From NCBI RefSeq assembly GCF_001187435.1, contig NZ_LFXA01000013.1:287254-351253 (forward strand): a stretch of DNA of 64,000 nucleotides, read 5' to 3'. The stretch's first letter is position 1; each line of letters starts with the position of its first letter. The position numbers were made by a program, and so were the translations under genes. The DNA comes from Streptomyces caatingaensis. GTDB taxonomy: Bacteria; Actinomycetota; Actinomycetes; Streptomycetales; Streptomycetaceae. A model generated the notes under the pieces. It was not told the origin of the DNA. It saw only the letters and a program-made list of their open reading frames with translations, and made no database searches. Of the stretch, positions 47,630 to 57,200 are shown piece by piece.

Positions 47630-47965
47630 TTAAGTCGGTTGGCGTCTGGTTGTGGTTCGGCTGCTGGCTGGCTGAGGGCGGCCGCAGGTGGTAGTCCAGC
47701 ACCGCAACAGGCCCTGGATGGCGTCGAGAACCTGGTAGAGGCTCAGACTGGTGCGGGGACTTTTGGGTCGTTCCGGTGGAGGGGGAGGAATGCCTGGGCG
47801 GCGGTGACGAGGGTGACGTGGTGGTGCCCGCCCCGCCAGCTGCGGCCTTCGAAGTGGTCCAGTCCGAGGCCGTGTTTGAGCTCGCGGTGGTCGTGCTCGA
47901 TCCGACAGCGCATCTTCGCCCACCGCACCAGGGCCCCGGTCTCCCGTCCCTGCGCCGGCACACCG
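47630..47965 (-). mobile_element. IS701-like transposase remnant (C-terminal part)
   Basis: Minus-strand fragment reading WAKMRCRIEHDHRELKHGLG, then LDHFEGRSWRGGHHHVTLV, the C-terminal DDE-region signature of IS701-family transposases, where the Glu of RELK is catalytic. The frame breaks near 47,760, and the end reads LSLYQVLDAIQGLLRCW. Everything upstream of about 47,960 is gone, replaced by RmlA sequence on the other strand, so the element was truncated by deletion or rearrangement. The edge at 47,620-47,650 (TAGTGCTTCGTTAAGTCGG) may be the original element end. Confidence 0.75.
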
Positions 47966-48310
47966 GCTACGTGGACGGCTGCGTCGTCTTCGGCGATCCG
48001 GTCGAGGACCCCGAACGGTACAGGGTGGGGAAGATCGCTGCCGCCGGCCGGCTGGTGTCCCTCGTAGAGAAGCCCTCCGTACCACAAGTCCAACCTGGCC
48101 ATCACCGGCCCCTACCTGTACGGCAGCGACGTAGTCGGCATCGCACGCGGTCTCCGGCCCTACGCACGCGGGCGAGTCGGAAGCCACCGACGTCAACCGG
48201 TCTACGTCGAGCGGGGGCAGGGCCCGGTTCGTGCCGCTGAAGCCAGACATTACCTGGTTCGACACCGGCACCCACGACGCGCTGGTGCGGGCTGGCCAGT
48301 ACGTGTGGGC
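47955..48310 (+). pseudogene. glucose-1-phosphate thymidylyltransferase (RmlA) remnant
   Basis: Plus-strand fragments in different frames: YVDGCVVFGDPVEDPERYRV, RLVSLVEKPS, SNLAITGPYLYGSDVVGIARG, then FVPLKPDITWFDTGTHDALV and RAGQYVWAMERDRGVH. Together they cover the middle and C-terminal parts of RmlA (TylA1/DesIII type), which makes dTDP-glucose for deoxysugar synthesis. The N-terminal nucleotide-binding part (GGSGTRL) is absent, the 5' edge abuts the IS701 remnant, and the last fragment runs into RmlB sequence. The gene is dead. Confidence 0.8.
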
Positions 48311-48835
48311 CATGGAGCGCGACCGGGGAGTGCACACCACCGCACGCAGGGCTGCCGGTCTGCGTCACCCGCGGCTCTAACACCTACGGGCCGTACCAGT
48401 ACCCGGAGAAGCTCGTCCCCCGCTTTGTCTCCCGCATCCTGGAGGGGGAGACAATCCCTCTGTACGGCGACGGATCCAACCGCCGGGACTGGCTGGACGT
48501 CGACGACCACTGCCGAGGCATCGCCCTCGTGGCCGAGCACGGCAGGTCCGGCGAGGTCTACCACATCGGCGGCGGCACTGAACTCTCCAACCGCAACCTC
48601 ACCGTCCTGCTGCTCGCCCGCCTGGGCGCCGACTGGTCCTCCGTCGAGCACGTCCCCGACCGCCCGGGGCAGGATTTCCGCTACGCCCTGGGCATCGGCA
48701 AGGCAGTGGCCGAATTGGGTTACCGTCCGCGCGTGCCGTTCTAGGACGGACTCGCCGACACCGTGCAGTGGTACGTCCACAACCGGCCGGTCTGGCAACC
48801 GGCTGGGGAACCCGGCCCGCCGGGCTGTCGCCCGT
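48311..48835 (+). pseudogene. dTDP-glucose 4,6-dehydratase (RmlB) remnant with internal stop
   Basis: Only the C-terminal half survives: VTRGSNTYGPYQYPEKLVPRF, then LYGDGSNRRDWLDVDDHCRG and NLTVLLLARLGADW, then RPGQDFRYALGIGKAVAELG. A TAG at 48,742-48,744 interrupts the reading frame, after which homology continues as DGLADTVQWYVHNRPVW. The Rossmann N-terminus and the catalytic YxxxK are missing. With the RmlA remnant this shows that the first two steps of dTDP-deoxysugar synthesis are lost at this locus. Confidence 0.85.
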
Positions 48836-48901
48836 GACGCCGCGGCGGATCCTGGGACGAGGCCGGCCACTCGGCCGGTAGTGATCACCGGCCATTCCTG
48901 T

Positions 48902-49924
48902 CTACAACCCCCGCTGCCGCCTGTCCCGTTCGGCGGTCTCGCGGACGCCGTCGAGCAAGGACGCCTGCCGGAGAATGTCCTCGCCCGGGCCGATCAGATC
49001 GCCGCCCTCCAGGATTCTCCTCGCGAACGCCGAGACCAGCGCACCGTTCTGGCAGTCGGCGTCCAGCGTGCGTTCCTCGACCCCTTCCGGTCGTTCCAGG
49101 CGGAGGACAGGCCGCAACCCAGGCGGAGCGGTGAAGGCCATGGGCAGAGTGATGCTGCCCCGGCTGCCCTGTACGAAGTAGGTGGAACGGGCGAGCAACC
49201 GGTCGTGGCCGAAGGACACGTTGCCGACCCGACCGTCCGCCGTCGACAGAAGGACCGTTCCGGCGACGTCCACCCCCGTGTCCCGGTCGCGGTGGAGGAC
49301 GACCCCCTCCACCTGCGGGTTCCTGCCCGGCTGAAGACCCGCGGCCCGGAGCGCGTACACACCCGTGTCGAGCAGCGCGCCACGCCCTCCGTGCAAGGGG
49401 GGCGCGCCACCGGCCTCAGAAGGGCACGCGCCGCTCCACCTGGAGGGGGGCGGCGGGGGAAGGAAGAGAGCGGCGGTGAACGACCGCGGCTCGCCGATGG
49501 CGCCTTCATCGATCAGTTGCTGGGCGGCCGCGTGCTGACTGTGCCGCGGGAACGCGAAGCTCTCCATGAGCAGGAGCCCGCCCATGCGTGCGGCCGCGAC
49601 CAGCATGGCGGCTTCCATGCGGTTCAGAGCCAGGGGTTCTCCGACGAGGACGTGCTTGCCCGCCGTGAGCGACTTGCCGATCCATTCGGTCTGCAGCTCC
49701 GGCGGCAGGGGCGCGTAGACCGCGTCCAGGTCCCCGCGTTCCAGCAAGGCCGCGTAACCGTTCACGGCGGCGCAGCCCAGTCGGCCGGCTGCCGCCACCG
49801 TCTCCCCGTCGGTACGGCCGGCGACCGCCACGACGCGCACCAAGGGGGAGGCCACGAGCGCCGAGACCACACCCAGCCACGGGGTGTCGGCACAGCCGAA
49901 CAGCCCGACCCTGATCACGGGCAC
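48902..49924 (-). CDS. Gfo/Idh/MocA oxidoreductase, deoxysugar 3-ketoreductase type
   Basis: 340 residues from GTG 49924, four bases after GAGGAGG; GTG 49918 is the alternative. The N-terminus IRVGLFGCADT is the dinucleotide-binding fold. LDAVYAPLPPELQTEWIGKSL leads to the family's EKP motif, but here the segment reads HVLVGEPLALNR, so the catalytic Lys is replaced. LLMESFAFPRHSQH is the later conserved block, ending in the catalytic-type H. Relatives such as KijD10 and related NDP-hexose 3-ketoreductases reduce C3 of dTDP-4-keto-6-deoxysugars. The reading frame is intact, but loss of the Lys and of the upstream sugar genes suggests early decay or a changed function. Confidence 0.8.
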   Translation of the reverse strand: MPVIRVGLFGCADTPWLGVVSALVASPLVRVVAVAGRTDGETVAAAGRLGCAAVNGYAALLERGDLDAVYAPLPPELQTEWIGKSLTAGKHVLVGEPLALNRMEAAMLVAAARMGGLLLMESFAFPRHSQHAAAQQLIDEGAIGEPRSFTAALFLPPPPPSRWSGACPSEAGGAPPLHGGRGALLDTGVYALRAAGLQPGRNPQVEGVVLHRDRDTGVDVAGTVLLSTADGRVGNVSFGHDRLLARSTYFVQGSRGSITLPMAFTAPPGLRPVLRLERPEGVEERTLDADCQNGALVSAFARRILEGGDLIGPGEDILRQASLLDGVRETAERDRRQRGL

Positions 49925-49949
49925 CGCACCTCCTCGCCTCGCGTCCGAC

Positions 49950-50814
49950 TCATCCTTTTTGTACCGGTCGGGGACGGCTGCCCCAACCCGTAGGAACCCC
50001 TGGCCCGAAGGGCAGCGGCTCTGTACCGGGGCGTGGGAGGTCACCCCAGGCGCGGGTCTCCTCGTCCGTCAGCACCGGCTCCGTCCCGCTCGCTCCGCCC
50101 GCCGCCCCCGGATGCGGGGGCGGCGCGCCGGCAGCGAGCAACGGCGAGAGGAGGAACACGTCGTCGCTCCCCTTGTCGCACAGCTCCCGGACGGCCTTCC
50201 GTCCCCTCCGCCCGCCGTTCGCGCCCCGCAGCAGCATCAGGGCGGCAGCGATGCCGACTCCCTCGTCCGTCTCGCTCACCTCGCGGAACAGGTTCCGCAC
50301 CTCGGCGAGGCGTTCGTCGCCCAGGGAGCCGGGGAAGAGGGCACGGCTGACGGCATCCGTCGCGAAGGCCTGGAAAGTCGGGAAGACATCGACGACCTGA
50401 CCGTCCGCCACCCACCGGCGAGGAGGGCGGCATTCCGCTCCAGCAGGGCCCCGTACCCGGCCGGGGCACTCCGGTCGAAAGCCGGTTGCAGCATGCGGTG
50501 GAGCCGAAGGTGCCGCTCGTCCGGCGTAGTGGCGAGCGTATGTCCGTACGCCTGCTCCGCTTCCTCAAGTTGCCGTCCGTCCTTGCCGAACAGGTGACTG
50601 CCGGCGAAGATACGGCGCATGCGGCGGGGGCGGCAGGCCACATAGACTCTGCGCGTCCCGAGGCGGATTTCCACGAGGTCCCGGTGGCGGGCAGCGATTC
50701 CAGGAGCTCCAGTGGCTCCCACAGGAAGTTGCGCAGGTGTCCGATGACCGGGAGCGCTCCGCGTGCAACAGCGAAGGCGCATTCGCCCGGCACGGGACGG
50801 CATGACTCTGACAT
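49950..50814 (-). pseudogene. cytochrome P450 pseudogene, frameshifted and C-terminally truncated
   Basis: Minus-strand fragments begin at ATG 50814 with ALPVIGHLRNFLWEPLELLE, continue after a slip as EIRLGTRRVYVACRP, then FGKDGRQLEEAEQAYG, HLRLHRMLQPAFDR and, in a third frame, VFPTFQAFATDAVSRALFPG. It ends about 49,950 with TDEETRAWGDLPRP. This follows the N-terminal order of a bacterial P450. The I-helix oxygen-binding segment, ExxR and the heme Cys loop are absent, so no functional enzyme can be made. A P450 tailoring oxidation was probably part of the ancestral pathway. Confidence 0.8.
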
Positions 50815-51282
50815 GGGTTACCCGGTCTCCTCAGCTCGTACGTCCTCGACCCTTTCGCGTCCCGCGGGTTCTCGGGACCGGCTGGAAGCCGAGCATCTCG
50901 GCCCGAGGCCGGGGAACCGGCGGCAGCCGAGCGGAACGCCACCCCCGCGCGCGGCCGCGGGATTTCCCACGCTACCGAGGAAGCCGAGGCCCGACGAGGG
51001 CTGCGGAACATGTCTGGGGTACCCCCTGCCGAACGCCGCATTCGCGCACCGGAATCCCATCGGTGGCGACCGGGGAACAGAACGATGAGACCGGGGGAAA
51101 TGCCGGGACGCTGCGCAATGCCGATACGACCAAGTGACCTCTTTTGTCTGGCAGTTCACGCGTGCGAACCCGACCGAAGCTCCACGCCGCCCTTCCCGGG
51201 GATCGTAGGGGTTACCGCCCAAACCGATCCTTCCTAGGGTCTTCCCCCGGAAGGCTGCGGTTTGCGGTTTGGAGGCAGTCAG
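50815..51282. other. intergenic region upstream of PKS-R
   Basis: 468 bases between the P450 remnant and PKS-R. Apart from the promoter candidate at 51212-51240, I see no gene and no strong palindrome. It may include the lost 5' flank of the P450 gene. Confidence 0.4.
51212..51240 (+). promoter_or_regulatory. candidate promoter of PKS-R
   Basis: TTACCG (51212-51217) and TAGGGT (51235-51240) are separated by 17 bases, giving a vegetative-type promoter with a weak -35 box. The start codon at 51283 would leave a short leader of about 36 bases that contains the GGAGG. Confidence 0.4.
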
Positions 51283-54200
51283 GTGCGTGAGATGCATGAC
51301 AAGACGTATCAACCGGCCGCCCCTCACGACGCCGAGGGCCCCGACCCCGAGGGGTGTGCGTCAGTTCCATCGTCGCCATCGTCGGACGAGGCCGTCGCCG
51401 TCATCGGTTGCGGCAGCCGCCAAATTCCCACGGAGATGGACCTTTTCGACGCCGCCTTCTTCCGCGTCACGGCCCAGGAGGCCGCGGCAATGAGCCCCTC
51501 GGCGCGGCTGCTCCTGGAACTGGCCTGGGAAGCGTTCGAGGACGCGGGACTGGTCACAGCCCAAGTACAGGACCAGACGGGGCTGTTCCTCGCCACGCCT
51601 GCCGTCGCCACCGAGAACGACGCCCGGACGACACGGCCCCCCGAACCGGACCGCTCACCTCCGATCAGCGCGTTCCTCGCCTCCCATGGACTTACCACCT
51701 CGACCGGCACCACAGCCGTGTCCGGGCCCGCCGCCGTCCACGAGGCATGCCGCGCTCTCCGCACCGGCGCGTACACGCTGGCAGTCGCCGGCGGCGTGCA
51801 CCCCGTCGCGCGGGAGGACGGGACGGCACCGGCGTCCGGTTCCTCCGCCGACAGCGGCGAACGCAGCATGATCGGCGCACTCCTGATCCTCAAACCCCTC
51901 TCCCGGGCACTGGCCGACGGCAACCGCGTTCATTGCGTCATCCACGGCAGCGCCACGAGCGACACCCGCGGGGACGGCCCGGTGCGCGCACTGCACGCGG
52001 CGCACGAACAAGCGGGCGCAGGCCCCGAGACACTGCGCCACCTCCACCTGAGCAGCACCGATGTGCCCGACGCGTTCCAACCGGACGTCGCCGCCGTGAG
52101 GGCCGTCCTTGGTGTGCCGGCTTCGGCCGGCACCGGACACTCCGCAGACCCAGACCCCTCGGCCCCCACCCCGCCACACCGGGCGGCGGCTCCGGACATG
52201 GCGGGAATCCTTCAGGCCCTCGCGTGCCAGGGCAGGTGCGACGGCCCGGGCGCCGTCGCCTCCTTCGACGCCCGGGGAAGCTTCACCCACCTGGTCTTCG
52301 GCCCTGCCCCCGGGGCGTCGCCGGCGCCTCTCTCCGCCCCCGCCACGACGCACGAAGACGGCACTCCCCCACCGGACGCCGCCGTACTGCCCTATGTCCT
52401 CTCCGCCCACACCGACGCCGCACTGCGGGCGCAGGCCCGACGCCTGCACGACCACATGACCGACCGCCCCGAACTGCGGCACACGGACGTGGGGTACGCG
52501 TTGGCGGCCACCCGTACGTCCTTCGCGCACCGGGCCGTCGTGATCGCAGGCGAACGGCAGGACCTCCTGCGAGGACTGCACGCCCTGGCCGAGGGCGAGG
52601 AGCACCCCGGACTCGTCCGGGGCACGGCCGGCCCGTCCCAGGGCACCGTCTTCCTCTTCCCCGGCCACTGGCAGCACTGGCCGGGCATGGCGGTGGAGTT
52701 GCTGGAGACCTCCGCCGTGTTCGGGGACGGCGTGCGGGCCTGCGCGGACGCCTTCGCCCCCTTGCTGGGATGGCGGCTGGAGGATGTGCTGCACGGCGCA
52801 CCGGACACTCCCTCGCTCAATCGCCCCGACGTGGCACAGCCCGTCATGTTCGCCATCATTGTGTCGCTGGCCGGGCTGTGGCGCGCCCACGGCGTCGAAC
52901 CGGCGGCCGTCCTGGGCCACAGCCTCGGGGAAATCGCGGCAGCCCAGGTGGCCGGGGCGCTGACCCTGGAGGACGCGGTCCGGGTGGTCGCGTCGTGGGG
53001 CAACGCGCAGGCCGCCGTCGCCGGCACGGGTGCCATGGCCGTCGTGCGCCTTGGCGCCGGCACCCTGGCGTCGCGCCTGCAGAGATGGGACGGCGCGGTG
53101 GTGGTCGCCGCCACGAACGGCCCGTCCACCACGGTGATCTCCGGTGAACGGGAGGCCGTTGAAGAGCTGCTGGCCGAACTCTCCGCGAACGGCATCTGGA
53201 ACCGCCCGCTCCCGATCGACGTACCGGTGCACTCGCCTCACTTCTCAGCCTCCCAGGCCGACCTGCGCTCCGCGCTGTCCGGCATCGTTCCCCGTCGGGC
53301 AAGCGTCCCCTTCCTCTCCCCGGTCACCGGGGAGTGGCTGGACGGACCCGAACTCGACGCCGACTACTGGTCGCGCAACCTGACAAGCACCGTTCGATTC
53401 TCAGCTGCCGCAGAACGGCTCCTGCGCGAGGGGCATCGCTGCTTCACAGAGATCAGCCCCCATCCCGTGATGGTCATGGACGTGCTGGCCACCGCCGATG
53501 CGATGAGCACCGGCGGCGTTGCCGTCGGCACCCTGCGACGCGACCAGGGCGGGATGCGGAAGTTCATGACCTCGCTGGCGCAACTCCACGTCAATGGTGC
53601 GTTGTCCACGGACTGCAGGCCCGCGTTCGCCGGGCACGACCACCGTTGGGCCGACCTTCCCGCATACGCCTTCCAGCGCCTGCCGTTGCATCAGTCTACC
53701 GCGCAGGGCGAGACGGACGACGCTGAACCAGGCCCCGAGCCCGTCCGGAATTCGGATGCGCGTGCTGCGCTTTCCCTGCTGGGCCGAGCGGAGCTCGAGG
53801 TGCACCTCACTCGCCTGGTATCCGAGAAGTCCGCGCAGGTTCTGGAGAGCAGCGCTGCGAGGACGGAAGGCATGCTGACGACCGCCACATTCCACGACAT
53901 GGGTGTCGACTCATCACTCGCCGTGGAGTTGCGGCATCTCCTGGAGCAGGCGACAGGGCTGCGCATCCCTGTGACCGCGGTCTTCGACTACCCCACGCCC
54001 GCGGTACTCGCCAAGCACCTGGCCGGCATGGTGCTCGGCGATGGAAACGCGGAGGCGTTCGGAGACGACGGTTACGGAAGTCAAGGTTTGGCGGTGTCCC
54101 CGCGGCCTGAGAAGGGGACGGAGGAAACGATCGCCATTGTGGGAATCGGCTGCCGCTTCCCAGGGGGAGTGAAGAGCCCCAAGGACCTGTGGCAGCTCGT

Positions 54201-57200
54201 GGCCACCGGCAAGGACACCGTCGGGGAATTCCCCGACAACCGGGACTGGGATGTCGAGCAGCTCTACGACCCTGATCCCGAGCACCTCGGCACGTCCTAT
54301 ACCCGCCATGGGAGTTTCCTCTACGACGCCGACGAGTTCGACGCCCACTTCTTCGGCATCAGCCCACGCGAGGCCCTAGCCATGGACCCCCAGCAGCGCC
54401 TGCTCCTGGAAGTCGCCTGGGAGACGCTGGAAAACGCCGGGATCGCCCCCGAGACGGTACGTGGGAGCACCACCGGGGTCTTCGCCGGACTCCTCTCCCC
54501 CGACTACGGCCCCCGCATGCATCAGGCGCCCGAGGAGGTCGGAGGGCACGTCCTTACAGGAACGACCGGCAGCGTCGTCTCGGGTCGCATCGCATACGCC
54601 CTTGGATTGCAGGGACCCGCCCTGACAGTGGACTCCGCGTGTTCATCGTCGCTGGTCGCCCTGCACCTGGCCGCCCAGTCCCTCCGGTCCGGCGAATGCT
54701 CCATGGCACTCGCCGGCGGGGTCACTGTGATGAGCACGCCCGGGATGTTCGTGGAGTTTTCGCGGCAGGGGGGTCTGGCGCGGGATGGCCGGTGCAAGGC
54801 GTTCTCGGCTGCGGCGGACGGCACCGGCTGGGGTGAGGGTGTCGGCATGCTGCTGATGGAGCGGTTGTCGGATGCCCGCCGCAACGGCCACCGTGTCCTG
54901 GCGGTCGTACGCGGCAGCGCCATCAATCAGGACGGGGCGAGCAATGGGCTGACGGCGCCGAACGGTCCGTCCCAGCAGCGGGTCATCCGGCAGGCTCTGG
55001 CCAACGCCGGCCTGGCGCCGGGTGACGTCGATGCCGTGGAGGCCCATGGGACGGGGACGAGGCTGGGGGATCCGATCGAGGCGCAGGCGTTGTTGGCCAC
55101 TTATGGTCAAGGGCGGGTGGAGGGGCGGCCGTTGTGGCTGGGGTCGGTGAAGTCGAACATCGGGCACACGCAGGCTGCGGCGGGGGTGGCGGGGGTCATC
55201 AAGATAGTGATGGCGCTGCGCCAGGGTTTTCTGCCTCGGACGTTGCATGTCGATGAGCCGTCGCCGCATGTGGACTGGTCGGCGGGTGCGGTGGAGTTGT
55301 TGAGGGAGGCGGTGCCGTGGCCGGAGACGGGGCGGCCGCGGCGGGCGGGTGTGTCGTCGTTCGGGGTCAGCGGCACCAACGCGCATGTCATCCTCGAACA
55401 GGCACCAACCGAAGAGGTCCCGGTCGAGACCGCGGCGGTTCCGCCGGGACCGTGGGCCTGGCCGGTGACGGGGAAGACCGAGCAAGGGCTGAGGGACCAG
55501 GCGAGCGCGCTGCGGGCGTTCATCGAGGCCCACCCGGACCTGTCCTTGCCTGATGTGGGGCATGCACTGGCCTCGGGCCGGTCGGTGTTCGACCATCGGG
55601 CAGTGGTCCTGGCTGGGGATCGGGACGGCTACCTCGATGCCCTCCAGGCCCTGGCGGCGGGGGAGGACCATCCCGCCCTCGTCCACGGCACGCCACCCCC
55701 CGGCGCGGACGGATACAAGACCGTTTTCGTCTTTCCCGGTCAGGGTGGTCAGTGGGCGGGGATGGGGTTGGGGTTGCGGGAGTCCTCGCCGGTCTTCGCG
55801 GCAGCGCTGGAGGAGTGTGCCCAGGCGCTGGAGCCGCATACCGGATGGGCGGTGCCGGACATGCTGGGCCGGCCCGCCGAGGACGCGGTGTGGGAACGGG
55901 TGGAGATGGTCCAGCCGTTGCTGTTCGCGGTGATGGTCGCGCTCGCGGCGGTCTGGCGCTCCTACGGGGTGGAGCCGGACGCGGTGGTCGGGCATTCGCA
56001 GGGGGAGATCGCGGCGGCGCATGTGGCGGGGGCGCTCTCATTGCCGGACGCGGCAGCCGTGGTGGCCCTGCGGGCCCGGGTGCTGCAGTCCCTGCAGGGA
56101 ACGGGCGGGATGGCCTCCCTCGCACTGCCAGCGGACCGAACAGCCGATCTGCTGGAGGAGCGTTGGGAGGGGCGGTTGTGGGTAGCCGCGCACAACAGCC
56201 CCACGGCGACGGCGGTTTCCGGGGACGCCGACGCACTGGAGGAACTGCTGGACCACTGCCGCAGTGAGGGGGTACGGGCACGGCGCATTCCCGTCACCTA
56301 CGCCTCCCACTGCCCCCACATCACCCCCCTCGAAGACCAACTCACCACCCTCCTCGCCCACATCACCCCCCAACCTTCCACCATCCCGTTCTACTCCACC
56401 CTGGACAATGCCTGGGTGGACACGGCTTGTTTGGATGCCGGGTACTGGTACCGCAACCTGCGCCACCCCGTCCACTTCACCGAAGCCACCACTGCTCTGA
56501 CCTCCGAGGGGCATCAGACCTTCATCGAGTGCAGCCCGCACCCGACCCTGGTTCCCGCCCTCAACGACCACACTCCGGCCCCGGCGGTCGTCACCGGCAG
56601 CCTCCGCCGCGACCGCGACGACACCCACACCCTCCTCACCCACCTCGCCCACCTCCACACCCACGCCCAAAAAATCAACTGGACCACCCACACCACCCCC
56701 CACCAGCACATCGACCTCCCCACCTACCCCTTCCAACACGAACGCTACTGGCTCAGCACCACCACGCCCACATCGCAAACCGCAGTCTCGGCCCCTGCAA
56801 AGGGAGTTCAGTCCAATGATGAGCAATTCTGGGAGGCCGTCCGCGCCCAGGATGCCACCGCGCTCGCCACCACACTCGACGTCCCACCTGACACTCCTCT
56901 CCCTGAACTCCTCCCCGCCCTCCATGCCTGGCACCAACAGCAACAACAACAGAACACCATCACCAACTGGACCTACACCATCACCTGGAAACCCCTCCCC
57001 CCACCAACCACACCACCCCACCTCCACGGCACCTGGCTCATCCCCCACCCCGAAGACCACACCAGCCTTCCTCTCACCCAGAACATCCTCAACGTCCTCC
57101 ACCAACACGGCGCCCACACCATCACCCTCCCCCTCAACCACACCCACACCAACCCAGAGGCACTCGCCCAACACCTCAACCACACCCTCACCACCCACAA

